Translations under genes and position numbers: made by a program
Shown: positions 25,842-42,228 of the stretch, in pieces
Position numbering within the stretch: the stretch's first letter is position 1
Layout: each line of letters begins with the position of its first letter
The notes under the pieces: generated by a model
Database searches by the model: none
Told to the model about the DNA's origin: nothing
The model's input: the letters and a program-made list of their open reading frames with translations, nothing else
NCBI GenBank assembly: GCA_958430865.1
Contig: CAUDNR010004202.1
Span: 1 to 55,782 of the forward strand
Direction: 5' to 3'
Source of the DNA: Entrophospora sp. SA101
Lineage: Eukaryota > Glomeromycota > Glomeromycetes > Entrophosporales > Entrophosporaceae
Length of the DNA stretch: 55,782 bases

Positions 25842-26800
25842 TTACGATTTTTTTTTATCATTACTCTTGTGTACTGATATAGGGACATTGAAGAGCAAAT
25901 CATTAGAGTTTCTTATATAAAGTATTCGACTCTGGAAATCTATTATTGCTTGTGCTTTATCAAGCCAAGGTGTACCAAGAAGTAGTGCAGGTTTATTATC
26001 ATCAACAACAATAAAATCATTTAATAAAGTAAAGAATCCAACACTTACAGGAATATTGTATACCCATCCAATTGTATCTGATTCAGTAGCGACACCTTCA
26101 AGAGAAGTAGTTCTACTTGTATCTATATCAAGTCCCAATTTTTTAGTGATATTTAATGACATTATAGAACAATTTGCACTGCTATCAAGGACAGCACTAG
26201 GGATTCTTAATTTATTGATTCGGCATTTTATAGTTACTACATCACTAGCTGGTTTTCAGAGGATATTAAATACCATAGGTTCACTAACATTTCAATAGCT
26301 GGTTGAATATTAGAAGCATTTTCAACAGGCTGTTGCTCATTCAAAGAAGTATTTTCATGAGATGGATTTTTTACTATTGTAATGAGATATTCTAGTACTT
26401 TCTTAAGCTCTTTCATATCAGTTTCATAGACATCCCAAGTTACAATCTTCTTTTTAGGTCTATTCTTCATCAGAGGACTTTTTTTTTACAGAATTTGTAG
26501 TATACATTTCATCCTCAGATTCATCTTCATCATCTTCACAAATTTCTTCATATTCAGTGTTATCTTGATCATTGTGGATGATATGCCTAACTACTTTTTT
26601 TGTCTTCTTAGCACTTTTTTTAGGTTTCTTCTTTTTAGTATTAATTCAATTCACAATTCTTCTAGGAGTACCCATTGGAAGTTGTCTGGAGAGATTATAA
26701 AGAATATAATCAATATCCATAGGATCATCAGGACGATTTTCTTCGTTATCAATATATAGCTTTCTGGGCAGTGTCTCTAATATTCCTATATCTATTGATT
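25842..26800 (-). pseudogene. Retropepsin-like protease and linker of a gag-pro retroelement
   Basis: Reading leftward from the gag frame there is a linker with LETLPRKLYI, a Lys-rich block and an acidic block (EDDEDESEDE). A protease domain follows. Its active-site region reads AVLDSSANCSI where a retropepsin has DSGA or DTGA; downstream come the flap-side LEGVATESDTIGWVYNIPV and the family-typical LLGTPWLDKAQAIID. Stops and frameshifts (near 26260 and in the linker) break it, and the frame ends at 25842 without reverse transcriptase, RNase H or integrase. With the missing active-site Gly it is probably dead. Confidence 0.6.
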
Positions 26801-26803
26801 TTT

Positions 26804-27766
26804 TCAAATTTTGGATTCCAGTTCAACTTTTCTTTGCATAATGCAATCTATTAATGATTCTATGCCTCCAATGTTACCCTGATTATGCTTCAAAATATTT
26901 TTACCACAATTTATAATACCTCTGGTCATGTTATATGTATCTAACCCCCTTTTATCTAAAGCCCATGTACCTGGACCATATGTATCTTCAACATAAGCTT
27001 TAGGATCAACTTTATAATAGGTTGATTGAACCAGTTGTTGAACTGCTTGAGGTGTAATATTTTGAATTGGTTGTGGAACAATATTTTGAAATGGTTGTGG
27101 AGCAATATTTTGATCTGGTTGATGATAGAATTGAGTAAATTGTGGATTTTTAGCTAGAGAAGATTCAGGTTTTTGTTTCATCCAGAGATTTTTTAAAGTA
27201 GTAAAGAACACATTAATATTAGCAGGCCCTGCATTCTCCATTCTATTAAAAAGATCATTAGGTAGATGTCCTAGAAGTATATTAATAATATTAGGATCAT
27301 TTTGCACAAACCCAATCAAATATGGATGGACTTTTCTTTCATAGCTATCTGGTGTATCAAAGGCTGTGAACTTTTCTTGCATTAAACCACTTAGAGCAGA
27401 TTGCATAGTTCCAATAGTTTCTCTTTTGAATTTCTCGTTAAGCCATGTGATAAAGTGTACATCTGAATCAATATCCTGATTAGCATTTATAGGGAAATCA
27501 GCTGGAATATTATCAGGTACTGTTGCAAACTGCCCACCCATTTTGGATTTCAATATATTGAGATGTAAAGCTGGATTAATACTAGCATTTGCTCGATTAC
27601 CCGCCACTACATTTCCATCAGTACTCCAGGCCCATACTGAAGATAAAACCTGCGCAATTTTTCTGATAAAATCATCAGGTGTCTCTTGACCTACAAAATT
27701 TGAAATCTTTGCAATTTCTGGTCCAATGACCTGCATAGCTTCTATAGGTGTAGCTGTTGTTGCCAT
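26804..27766 (-). CDS. Gag-like protein of a retroelement remnant
   Basis: Intact 320-codon frame starting MATTATPIEAMQVIGPEIAK. The order of features fits Ty3-type gag: ISNFVGQETPDDFIRKIAQV (the 'F.G...p..Wi' entry of gag), an Ala-rich body, and a helix-rich domain where KRETIGTMQSALSGLMQEKF and LIGFVQNDPNIINILLGHL resemble the retrotransposon gag core. A Gln/Pro-rich repeat segment (QNIxPQPxQNI) follows at about 214-240. No zinc knuckle is seen. The protease frame lies directly downstream, out of frame. The intact frame next to a broken protease could mean recent decay or a retained gag. Confidence 0.6.
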   Translation of the reverse strand: MATTATPIEAMQVIGPEIAKISNFVGQETPDDFIRKIAQVLSSVWAWSTDGNVVAGNRANASINPALHLNILKSKMGGQFATVPDNIPADFPINANQDIDSDVHFITWLNEKFKRETIGTMQSALSGLMQEKFTAFDTPDSYERKVHPYLIGFVQNDPNIINILLGHLPNDLFNRMENAGPANINVFFTTLKNLWMKQKPESSLAKNPQFTQFYHQPDQNIAPQPFQNIVPQPIQNITPQAVQQLVQSTYYKVDPKAYVEDTYGPGTWALDKRGLDTYNMTRGIINCGKNILKHNQGNIGGIESLIDCIMQRKVELESKI

Positions 27767-27981
27767 GTTTTGTAATGGTTGATTAACTTGTTTATTTATT
27801 GTAAGTTATCTGTGCCATAAGGATCGATGAAGCTTACTGTGTAGGTACAAAAAAGAGGCAGTAAGCAAAAAAATAGTTTAATAAACTCATAAGATAAATT
27901 AATTGATAAGCATTGAATATAAAAACTTGCAATTAAATTGATGAGTGTAGCTAAAAAGATGATTCGAATTCGGCCATAAAC
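27767..27981. other. Leader region upstream of the gag frame
   Basis: AT-rich; no long terminal repeat could be matched between this side and the DNA left of 25842. Homology to copy A begins at about 27982. Confidence 0.35.
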
Positions 27982-28970
27982 GTAAAATAATTGCTACTCG
28001 CAACCCCAAAGCATTATACCAATTATAGGTTTCTATTAAACATTCTAGTAACTAGAGAAGTTTGCAAAGAAAATTTTGATCATTGGTGGAGTAGAAGCTC
28101 AATATAAGAAAATTTTCTACCAGAAATAGGACATTTACATATTATCTACAAACTGATAGTGTATGTGACTACAAAGGTCTGTGAAAAGGGATGATGACAA
28201 GAGTAGTTGGTGTTGACCCAGAAGAAGGGTTTTATTTCTTAAACGAAAAAGTAATTAAATGCAGCACAGAAAAATATTATGAGATGGCAGGGCTTAAGAA
28301 GGCAAAAGAAAAAAGAGAAGTCATGAATAAAAATAAATACATACAAGCTATTATCGGAGGCAGACATTTTGATTTTTTAAAAAATTAACAATAATCATTA
28401 CATTTCAGGTTTACCAACACCTTTTATTCCTTCAGTCCGTGGTTTCCGAGTGCAGTATCTTTCCGATACACTTTTTTATATGGATAAGGCTCCAGGCGAC
28501 GGATAAAATGTGCAAGAGGATTACCAATAACGAAGAGGAAACTGTTGTAGCATTTGAGTAAATATTATTCATCTTTACAATACTAATTTAGTATATTATT
28601 ATTTTTCATTTTATAATCACAGCCATGCTCCATTTTCATCTAGTTCTAAAGGACATGCCGCTGGTCCAGTAAAGCAGCTGATGTAGAAATTAAGGAAAAG
28701 ATGGGAATAAAAAATTATTAATGAATTTAGAACCAGAGGGATTATTTAGTAAACTTCAACGGTTTTGGGCGTTCCGAAGATCCGGAATCGTGGTGTTAAG
28801 GAACATATTTTTGTTATATGAATGAGAAAGGCCTGAAGTTTCAGGAGGGACTGACCCCACTGCTGTACGTGATTGTGGCTAGAAAATCTGGCTAGTGCAG
28901 CAGCAATTAGGGATTTCTTTTTCATCATAGTTGATTTTACCTGTTATTATTTAGAATGTCAATTGAATTG
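27982..28970 (+). pseudogene. Decayed Fanzor-like (TnpB-family) nuclease, copy B
   Basis: Better preserved than copy A. A 65-codon frame from 28191 begins MMTRVVGVDP and runs through KYYEMAGLKKAKEKR and GGRHFDFLKN. The stretch absent from copy A (about 28390-28465) adds FIPSVRGFRVQYLSDTLFYM. After a frame change comes DKMCKRITNN, then a 65-bp putative intron (28558-28622) and SSSSKGHAAGP. Near 28890 the frame LASAAAIRDFF may be the last RuvC block, which normally reads W.RD.NAA. A zinc-ribbon CxxC could not be found. Stops and frame changes make it non-functional. Confidence 0.6.
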
Positions 28971-29024
28971 ATAATCATTTAAAAAAATTTTTTTTTTAAT
29001 TATAAAGAATTCTAAATTTTAATA

Positions 29025-31643
<2,619 letters not shown>

Positions 31644-32877
31644 AAATTCAAGAAACTTTTTTTATTTAAAATATATATTTTATTAGCGTAAGAAAGCAAA
31701 CAAATAAAATCGGTGTAGCCTATTTTTTTTTTTGTTCAAAAAATTTTTTTCTTGGTAAAATGTAATGCTTATCGTAATTATTGAATTAGTATTTTCGATA
31801 ACCTTTTTTGGATTTTGAAGTTGCATGCACGAAATTAATATGTATAACGAACGAATACGATATTAAGTCACGTGATTTTATAATACCGTGACACCAGAGT
31901 ATCATTGCTATTTTGGGATTTGGATTTGGCAGCGTGACGCAGCATTTGATGGCGTGCCATATTGTGAAAATGTTATAATAATTTATATTAACAATCAAGA
32001 AAAGTTGTTAACTTTAATTATTCAACGAATTTGTAAACTCAAGTAGCAGTTAATGAAATGTTAAATATCAATGTGGAAATAAAAGTTGGGTACTTAAAGC
32101 GCACATATTATTTATATTAAGAGCTAGATCTTCATATTGGAGTGATTATTTTTGAAAAGAAAATGTTTCTCCTTTACATATTTGAAATATATTCAAGTAA
32201 ATTTTTTATTAGCATATTATATATATCAGTTTTATGATCTCTGGATTTGCAATGAGCTATTTTTTAACGAAGATTTACAAGTTATTTGATCAAAGAACAT
32301 AAGTATGAGATCATAAAGATGGCCACTATATGAGATTATTTGAATATGGAAGAAATTGATGTTTGGAGTTACTTTATTGAAGATGGGTACGGAGAAGAGT
32401 TATTGGTAAAAAAAGCATCATCAGATTGAACTTCAATAATAATAAATCAAAAGTTGTATTGTATGATTGATAAGATTTCGTTTGATAAAGATATACATTT
32501 TTAATGTCAGGCTGAATATAATTATTGATAAAATTAACTTATTTTTGTGGCAAGGTATAAGATTAAATAAAGTACTTGTTGAATTCAGACAGCACGTGTC
32601 TTATTTCAAGTTGTATTGAAATGAAACACGTATTACTATAATAATATGAATTCAACCCGATTTTCAAGAAAACGGTTTTAATGTAAATTACCCAATGAAA
32701 GGTGTTGGATTGAGGCTAATAAAAAGTTTTCTTTTTAAGCTTAATATGGAAATGGAAGATATTATTTTATTCACTAATTGACTCTAAATGCACACTTTGT
32801 TGTAAATATTATAATTAAATACATATGTTAAAAATTAAACATTGAAAGAATTAATTTATTAGAAAACAAAAACATTT
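31644..32877. other. Convergent intergenic region, copy B
   Basis: Same content as 3660-4893: an E-box and a CACGTG-containing inverted repeat, no gene. Confidence 0.4.
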
Positions 32878-34232
32878 TTAAACATTTCCAGATCCAATAG
32901 AACTTTTACTAAGGTCCTCCACAAAACCTGCATCATTCAAAACAGCATTATTATCCGAATGGACGATAGTGCCATCTTCCCTGGTAACTTCTACTTTGAA
33001 ATTAGAACCATCTGAAAATACAAATTCTGCATTATGATAACGCCTTTGTTTCTTTAATCTGACAGAGTATGGCTTATCACAGGCTGGTGAGTGAAGGCTG
33101 GGGTAGTATTGATAATAGGAAAATATTGATAATACGATACCTTAAATTAAAATGAAAAATTTTTTTTTGTTAAATTCTTTTTTTTCTAATAAAATAAATC
33201 TAATTAATTAAATAATTCTGTTACCAAGAATACTTCCTGCAAGCACATCTTGCCAATGATGACGATAGTCTTGAGTCCTTGAAATACAAATAAGCATAGC
33301 AATGACCAAAGGAGTAACCACAACAAACCCTTTGTATGTGTAGCCCATTCTATCAAAAACATGTAATTTTCCAGCAAGATACAAGCTAAGATAACCCATA
33401 CCAGCAAATGAAGCTATTTTCAAATAAACATGATATGAACGTATGAATATTTAAAATACAAGCATTTGAGTATATGAATATATGAGTATGTTAATCTATC
33501 ATACTTACTGGATGCATGTCCAGATACTAAACTTTTAAAACCATCTCTCATAATTGCTTCATCAGTCTGAGTACATATTGAAGAATTACTTAAACCATAT
33601 ACAGGAGAATCAACCGAGCCCGGTACTGGTTGACATCTATCTATGAGATCAGGTCGAGGCCTACCCGATGTATTCTATAAATAAATAAAATAAAATTTAT
33701 TACTTTATTATTTTGAAAAGGTTGGATGATTTTAAATTATTAACATACTTTGAAAATTTCGGTAACAATAAGAGTTAATGTCAGAGATAAGAAAAGACCT
33801 AGACAAGAATGATGCCAATCATGCGTGCTTCTCTTAATTGCTAAAGCCGTAATTGTCATGACAACTAATGGTCCTAATACAACAATTACCTATATTATAC
33901 ACATTAATATTTTGTTCTAAAATTAGTTAATTAATTAATTTTTGAAATATAAGAGAACTTTTTATTTATTTACTAACAGCTGCCAACCACATTGGAACTG
34001 TTTCTTTCACAGCATATGTATATTGAATTGATTTATCCTCCAATGAAAATAATCGATGATAAGGCTCTATCCTAGTTATTCCAAGGAATCCAAGTCCAAA
34101 TATAACACACATGATCCAGCTACATATCATAAATTAGTGAGTTTATATTTCAATTATATTAAAAAAAATATGAATGTGAACTTACTCTAATGCATAAGCT
34201 TTGACTAAAACTATTTTAGAATGGGGGGCCAT
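32878..34232 (-). CDS. PAP2-family lipid phosphate phosphatase, copy B
   Basis: Exons 34232-34186, 34119-33978, 33889-33749, 33674-33509, 33413-33225 and 33140-32878 encode 315 aa, matching copy A wherever compared. The three phosphatase motifs (KNTSGRPRP, SGH, SRTQDYRHHWQD) and six membrane segments are all retained. Because the whole gene lies in the core, the two copies cannot be told apart by sequence. Confidence 0.92.
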
Positions 34233-36383
34233 TATTGAAAGAGGAGACTAATTAATTTTTTATTTTTAGAGAAAAAAATACTTAAAAAATTTGCCTAAAG
34301 AAAAATTTTATTCCAATTTTGCGACGCAAAAATTTTCCCAATTTTCCCAATAATAAATTTCTAAATATATAGTTCTAAGACCTTACTTGCTTTGGGTTCC
34401 ATAACAATATGGGATCTACGTCACACGCGGATTATATTGATATATTGATGTAAACAAAGCCAAGAGTCAGGTATGGAAATCCTCAATGAAAATTAAAGCT
34501 GTGTAAATTCAACATTTTATTATTACAAATCATTTCAGGTGCACAACCAATTATAACAAGGTTTGTATTGGTTGATATGAGCCACATCACCATTAATTAA
34601 CCGGAAAAGTAATAGTTCTTTATTTGTTAATATTAAGATAATTGATTGAAAAAGCAATTGTTTATTGTTTGTTAATATTAAGATAATTGGTTGAAAAAGT
34701 AATTGTTTGTTAAGTCTCTCTTCATTAGTAATAGTTCTTAACGATTTATCTCGGTATAATAGATAATAATACATTTTGACCAAAAAAAAAAAATTTTTTT
34801 CTTATTCTTGTAAATAATGATTAAATTCATGTTAGTTTTAACACGGGAAAAGATGGCAGAAAAAATCAAGCAAAGTTAAAAGACTAGCAAGAGAAAATAC
34901 GGAAGGCTATCAGGTGTCATTGAAAGTAGAAAGGTTTTATAGCCTTCGAAAGAAATAAATACATTCATTGATCTGCAAGTCAATTTAACATTTCTCAAAA
35001 ATAGAAAATTCCTTCCCCAAAAATCAAAGTTGATTTTCAACATCTCCTCAACATCAACATGCCATGTTGACTTCTCTCTTCCCTTCCTGGTATGATTACA
35101 TTATGAGTATTTATCACAACGCAACCAACTTTATGAAAAAAATCAAAAAAATCCTGAATGTTGCACCAGATTGATTTTTGTTGTTTTCTTTAAAAATCCA
35201 ATCTATTTGAATTTATAAATTTATTTTTTATCAAAGAAATAAACAAAGAAATTTTTAAAGTATATAAATATGATTGATTTTGGATTGAGATTTATGTATC
35301 AAAACAATTTTGCAATATTAAATTTTTATACATTTAATAACATTATTTCAAATACATTCTTAAAGACACTGCCATTTAAATTGACTACTATTCGTGTGAT
35401 TGATTCAATCATTAACACCAAAGAAACAAATAATTCCACAGTTATTTGAAGCTAAGGCCGTTAAAAGAGTGGAAAAAAATAACAATAACAAAATGACATC
35501 TTTTTAATAAAAATTCACAGATACCTTATTTGTAGATAAGTTAGTGGAAAGTGCAATTATGAAATATCTGGGAAAGTCATTTTTCTAAAACAAATGAAAT
35601 AAAGGTAAAACTTTTATGATTAGATTATATATTATTGAATGCCTTGTCTCAGCAAAGCAAACTAAAATTTTACATCTAGGTGCTTTAAATATCTACATGA
35701 CTGATATGATGTCAAAAATTAAAAATATATAGAGATAAAAGTCAAAGAGTGGATAAAAGGTGCCGAGGATAAAGGATATCAAATTAATTGTAGATATTTA
35801 AACATTGATCAAAGATGTCTAATAAAACAAATAATTTGTTACTTTTTGTGGCGAATTGGATATTGATCTTCTTTAACACAATCATCAACAACACTCTATA
35901 ATTGGAATGCCCCAGGAGAAAACAACAGAAAATCAATTTCAAAAATAATTAATAAAGAAATTATTAATCTTAATAATGAGGAAATTTTGATAATAATGAA
36001 AGATGATGATAATAAAATTGATATTATTATTGTTAAAACCAAGGAAAATAATGATGGTGGTGGTGATGATGATGCCACTGTTGCTACTACAAATGGGCCA
36101 AAAAAAAAATTTATAAAAGAAAAGACACCAATAAAACATCTAATAATAGAAAAAATTATTACATGAACAATCAAAAAAAATAATGAATATGAATTCTATT
36201 CATATTTTTTATATAATTTTTTGTAAAACAACAAAAAAATAAAATGCGTGCGCAAGATTTCTTTATAAAAAATCTATACTAATACCAGTTGTTTCATAAA
36301 AGAAAATCTTTTCAATGGTGGTGGTAACTCGTCACTCTAGTTTAATTATAATAAAGATGATATGATAATTAATTTATTAATAT
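34233..36383. other. Upstream/intergenic region, copy B
   Basis: Counterpart of 6249-8399, with the CRE-like site at 34414-34424 and the 99-codon open frame at 35867-36166 (+). Confidence 0.4.
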
Positions 36384-37014
36384 TAATTACTTTTGAAAGT
36401 ATTACCTGATACCATCTAAGGAAGACAATTTGGTTCCGAGAAAACTTTATATTATCATTGGGAATTTAGCCGTTGGTATCAATCTTTTATTAAAAATGCA
36501 TATAATAACAGCAAAATTTTAGAACTCGGCCATTGCTAATGAAATATACACAACATTTTGTAGCTCATTATTCGCCTAGTGGTTATATAGCGAGCGTCTG
36601 GTGGTAAATAAATACGATAAACAAAATACATGAAATATCAGTGTAAATATGGTAATGATAACTGTTTTAACATATTCATATACATATATGTTCATGGGAA
36701 TGTTAGAATATGGGATACAACTCAACCTGAACAGATTTTAAAAAAATGAGGTAAAAGTAATTTTAGGAAGGATTAACGATCTAGCTCGGAACTCAAAGTA
36801 AAAGGATTATTACTGTTGGTTATGGTAATCAAAAATCCCCTTGATGATTTGTTTAACAAGGAATATATAACAATCCATTTAAATATAAAAAAAGTTGTAG
36901 GCGTGTGTTTTCGTTTGACACTGGATCTTCTGTTTGAGAATCACTGGACATACAAAAGTAATCAATATTCGTCAAAACAGACCTTTCTATGCTGCCACAG
37001 GATCTGATGATAAT
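36384..37014 (+). pseudogene. Decayed AIP1/WDR1 fragment, copy B
   Basis: Same broken frames as 8400-9030 (YSPSGYIAS, GNVRIWDTTQPEQILKN, GHTKVINIRQNRPF, AATGSDDNL). The decay is shared by both copies, so it predates whatever made the core sequences alike. Confidence 0.7.
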
Positions 37015-38165
37015 CTGTATTTATTAATTAAGCGCATAATATTAATATTATGACCAACCAAGAATTAGTCAAGTAGTGTTTGATTACCTTAATGGAAATG
37101 GGTAGAAATGGCAGTAGCATATTCTACGTGGCTTTTTATCAATGTCCCACAATTGTCTCCTTTTACCAAGGCACTGCACTTGTAGCTTTTATCAAAGCGC
37201 TTTAAACAAAGAACATAAAGACAATGTTTTTTTTCAATCACAGAGTTTTATTTTATTAAAATGTTAATTATCTATTATTTTCCTCTGCTTTTTTAAACGA
37301 GGACCCAGAAATGAAATTTTCGTTGATAAAGATGGAAAATTATAGGTTTATTGTTGCAAAGTAACTTAATCAATCAATATTTATATTATACACTAAAATT
37401 TATCTACCCGATCATGTATCACGTTATTGATATTAATAATATAAGTAATGTGGTGAATGAGTATGTGGGAACTGAATTTGTATTCAGTAGAAGAAAAGTT
37501 TAGCTCCTTGGGAACAACTTATGAAATAAAGGAGATATTAAAAAAAATTTTTTTTGTGTGTTTTTGTTTGCGTCATTTTAATGGCAACAACATTTCAAAA
37601 TATCAAACAACATTATTACATTAGTGACAATGCATATTGTAGTAAGTTACGCGTCGTTAATTTTTATTATTAATAATTTGTTTAATAAATATTACGATTG
37701 TTTGATCCTTTCCAAAGGAAGTTAATTTGACCTTTTAACTCTTTAAGGGAGATGATTTTCAAAGGATACTACAAAAATTCAAAATGGATGCTAAATGCAA
37801 GGGACCTGAATTTTGTTCTTTATTTTGAGTTTTTTTTTAAAAGAATTGGTCGAGGGTTTTTCCTATGTTAGATTCGTATGGAAAAGATTATTCTACTGAA
37901 TCTACACCTAAGCTTTATTTTATTTTTTTGGAAACGATTCTTTAAATTCTTTAAACAATTGGAAAGGAAAATTTTTAAATCGAATCGTTTATTTCACCGA
38001 TTCCTTGGCTCTTATTCATATTATTCTTTTTCTCCTCCCTTATAAGGTTTATTTTATCATTTCTATTTGAAGTAGTGATGCAAGTATAAAATTTTTATTA
38101 ATAAAGAAAATCAACCAACATAAAGGAAGAATCCCACCCCAAAGGCTTTAACATCCATATCTATT
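37015..38165. other. Non-coding region, copy B
   Basis: Counterpart of 9031-10181; nothing further is recognised. Confidence 0.35.
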
Positions 38166-38651
38166 CTAAATGGACAAGAAGCTTTCACGCTTCAACATAT
38201 GTCTCATATCTACACGCATATATGGAACATTTATGACCATAATTGATTGGTCACTTGTTCGAGAAGAGCAGACCAAACCTGGTAAAAGAGAAGACTTAAA
38301 GCCCATTCCCGGGAGAATATCAGGAAAATGTAACCATAAAAATGTCCTGATGGTTGGAAAGAAGGAAAAGTTGTTGTCCAACTGGTCAATTCTCGGGATT
38401 CTTAAATCCAGAGTGCACATATTGTTATTGTTATCATTATTAAGCCAATCCGATGAGCTGAAATAGGTGAGATGTATTAAGAAAGTTAAGGAGAAATTGG
38501 ACTCCGGGGAATTTGCGGAACATGAAAGATCCCTGCAAGATGATGTCTTAGAATTACAAATGCATATTGTGCCCTTTATCTTATCTACAAAGAAAAGCAG
38601 TGCGTAGATTAAAAGAATTACTTGCCTAATCAATGCAAAAGCATTGACCAC
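38166..38651 (+). pseudogene. Unidentified decayed coding island, copy B
   Basis: Counterpart of 10182-10667: a less AT-rich block with protein-like but interrupted frames and no recognised family. Confidence 0.3.
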
Positions 38652-38929
38652 CTTATATGGGGCTATTTGATAGTTAAAAAATCATTATTACACTCATAAA
38701 AGCTATTTTATGCATTAATATTGCAGTTTATCTGGTTTGCACCATGTATATATTATTTATTATTATTATTATAATACAATTAAACAAAAAAATTTTTAAC
38801 ACTATAGTATATAATACAATTAAATATACATAAAATTACATAAATAAATAAATATAAACGGGTGTTTTTTTTTGTGGGTAAAAAAAAAAAAAAAAAAAAG
38901 GAAATCAAGTAAAAATAAATAAAAATGAT

Positions 38930-39480
38930 TTATTGTTTTTTATCATCTTTATCTTTATAACATTCTTCACAAACTTTGGACCATACACCACCCCAATCCT
39001 CATTTCCATCAGCAAACAGTAACATTGAATAGTTACTATGTTTATAACAAAAGATATCACCACATCTATTGTTTAAAATTTATAGGGAAATTATTAATAA
39101 AAAATTTTATTGATAAAAAATAAATATTATCTCTTTCTAATTAACTAACTATCAATTACCTTCTGCAATGATGTTTTCTATTCCAAAAACTAAATTTTGT
39201 ATTACAGTCCGCATGTCGACACACTGATACTTCATCATCTTCGACCCATCGTTTTGCTAAAACTTTATTAAGAAGAAGGGAGATAAAAATTAGAATTAGA
39301 ACAATTGATTTATAGTTTGACCGAATGAATAAATGATTTAAGTGATTGATTGATTGATTAAATATACATACCAAAACGAGATTGATGTTTAACGCGTTCT
39401 TCATCTGTGAATAATGATATTGGATTTGTATATGACTGTCTTCTTGACTAGAATAATGAAATACGATAAATATTAATATC

Positions 39481-39517
<37 letters not shown>

Positions 39518-42228
39518 CATAATTTATATGTAAAATAATCCATACCCGAGGTGGAGATATACAACGAGCTGGCATTAATTCAGATGGATTATACTCATCC
39601 GATGAACTATAATTGCTATAATTACAATTACTTTCTTTTGATTGAGATCTTTTCAAACTTGTCATTATGGTGCCAAATATATTAGTGTTTATATTACTTA
39701 AACTTGATTTTGTTCTTGATTTTTTAGTTGTATCATTAACATAATGATTACTTAAACTTGATTTTGATCGTTGCATATTTGATGTGTTTGTTGGATCGAG
39801 TGAATGATTGCTTAGGCTTGATTTTGATCGTTGTGCATTTGACATCTTTGTTGGTTCGTGTAAATAATGATTGCTTAGGCTTGATTTTGTTCGTTGTATA
39901 TTTGATGTCGCTGCTGAATCGTATGTATAATGGTTGTTTAGGCTTGATTTTGATCGTTGTAAATTCGATACCTTTGCTGGATCGTATGTATAATGGTTGT
40001 TTAGGCTTGATTTTGATCGCTGTATACTTGCTGCATCGTGTGAATAATAATTGCTTAGGGTCGATTGTGGTCGTTGTGGTAGTAAACCTTGACTCATATA
40101 ATCATCATCATCATCGTCGTCGTCGTTATTGTTATTCACGAGTGTACGCATTGAACTTATTGATGATTGATTACGACGATGTAATTTATGATCATTAAAA
40201 TTATTATTATTGTAATTGTTATTATTATTATAATTATTAATACTATTACGGCTCTTTTTATGTGAATGATGATGATCTATGGAAAAAGAAGAAGAATGAC
40301 GATGCTGATGTTTTAGTTTACGCCTTGCCTTTTCATCTTTTAGGCGATCCATTTTGCCCACAAGATCCTTTAATAAACCTTCCATCGAGTCAATCATGCC
40401 GGTTTGAGACTCAGTGATCGCCTCACATTCCTTTATTCTTTCCAAATATTCATTTTCCTTTATTTCCAATGAATGTTCAATTCGTCCTTTAATTTCTAAT
40501 AAAGTTGAAAAATCTTTTTTACTTTTCTCAATTTCCGATTCTAACAATTCTAATTCTTTTGCTTGTTTAACACAATTATTCATTATAGTTTTACATTCTG
40601 GTGGTAAATCATCATTACTGTTGGTACTATTAATACTACAACTATCAGAATCGTTGTCATTATTATCAGCCGAGGGGGAAGAATTGTTGTGTGATGACAA
40701 TTCCAACGAAAGTTTTTTTATTTTGGAATTTAATAAATCATTATAAGCCTGCAAATCCTTTTCACTTGTTTCCAGAGTTTTGGCAACTTCATCTTTTGTT
40801 TCCTGATATTGTATTTCTATTTGCTTTTTCTCATTTAACATTTCTTTGTGATTTTGTTGTAATGAAGTGAGACTATTTTTCACAGCGTGAATTTCTTTTT
40901 TTAACATGTTGAATTCTTTTTTCAACGAAGAAGATCTTCGTCTTTTAGCTTTAGCATTCATCGATAATGATTTGTTGTTGTCATAATTATTTTGACGGCG
41001 GTCGTAATTGTTATTGTAATTGTTACGATTATTATTATAATTGTTGTAGTTGTTATAATTGTTGTAATTGTTATAATTGTTATAGTTGTTATCGTAATTA
41101 TCACAATTATTGTTATCAAAATATTCCTCTTCGTCATCAAAAGATGAACTGTATGACACGGAGGCTTCACTATAAACACTGTCAGGATATTTATTATTTT
41201 TATCACTGTATTGATTATATTGATTATATTGATTATATTGATTATATTGATCATATTCATCATATTGATTATATTCGTTATCAATATCATCGTCATCATC
41301 ATCATCATCATCTTCATCGTCGTAATTATTATATTGATTGTATTTATCATATTTAGTATTATTATTGTATTCATTGACATCTTGACATTCTTCCTCCATC
41401 TCATCTTGCTCCATCTCTACTTCCATTTCTTCTTCCTCCTCCTCATCGTCTTGATTTTCTTCTTCATCAAATACCATGCTTGTTCTTTTCTCTATATGTT
41501 CATTGAAATGTCTAGGTAATATTAAATGTTGTGGACTACTGATGCTTCTTGAGTGAGGACTTTTTGAGTGAGAATTAGAACGAGAAAGAAGACGGTGTTG
41601 CCTACTATTACCACTAATTATATAATTGTTAGTATTATTATTATTGTAGTTGTTGTTATGATTGTGACAATTATGACAATTGGATTTTGTAGGTGTTAAA
41701 GGCGATGAGGGCGATAAGCGATTGTGTTGAAGAGGAGAAGAGGATATTGATTCACGACGACGATTATAAAATTGTTGGTGTTTATCATATGTTGTTAGAG
41801 GAGGAGTCATCGGCATTGTCATCATCATCCTTGAAATATTTGATGGTGATGATCTTGGCGATGATGATGATGAATTATTACTATTAATGAATTTTGATTG
41901 AGACGTTCTTATTGATTGTTGTTGTTGTTGTTGTTTCATGATTTTTTTATTATTATTACTATTGCTATTACTTTTATTATTATTGCCACTGTTATAATTA
42001 CTACTATTGTTACTTGAATTACTTAACCTTCTTCGTCGTCTCTTTTAAAAAAGAAAAAAAAAGAAAAAAAAAGATTTTTATTTATTTTATTTTGTTTTTT
42101 TTTTTATCAAAATAAAAAATAACTATACATATATTTAATAATTATAAAATTTAATTACTTACTGGGACTTTTTGAAGAGTGAATTTATCTTTAGATGTAT
42201 TTGATATTAATTCAGCAGTTAAACTCAT
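38930..42228 (-). CDS. Asn-rich coiled-coil FYVE-domain protein, copy B
   Basis: Exons 42228-42163, 42041-39546, 39447-39372, 39262-39160 and 39065-38930 encode 958 aa. The repeat lengths of the Asn, Asp and QRSKSSL tracts are the same as in copy A. That is unusual for independent copies, because such tracts change length quickly. Domains are as described for copy A: low-complexity N-terminus, central coiled coils, QRSKSSL array and a C-terminal PI3P-binding FYVE finger. Confidence 0.87.

Noticed and set aside
25842..27981. Complete LTR retrotransposon
   Set aside because: No reverse transcriptase, integrase or paired long terminal repeats could be found around the gag-protease frames.
35896..36174. 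92-codon hydrophobic minus-strand frame (also 7912-8190)
   Set aside because: Antisense shadow of the Lys/Asp-rich plus-strand opening; the composition is that of reverse-complemented AAT/GAT repeats.
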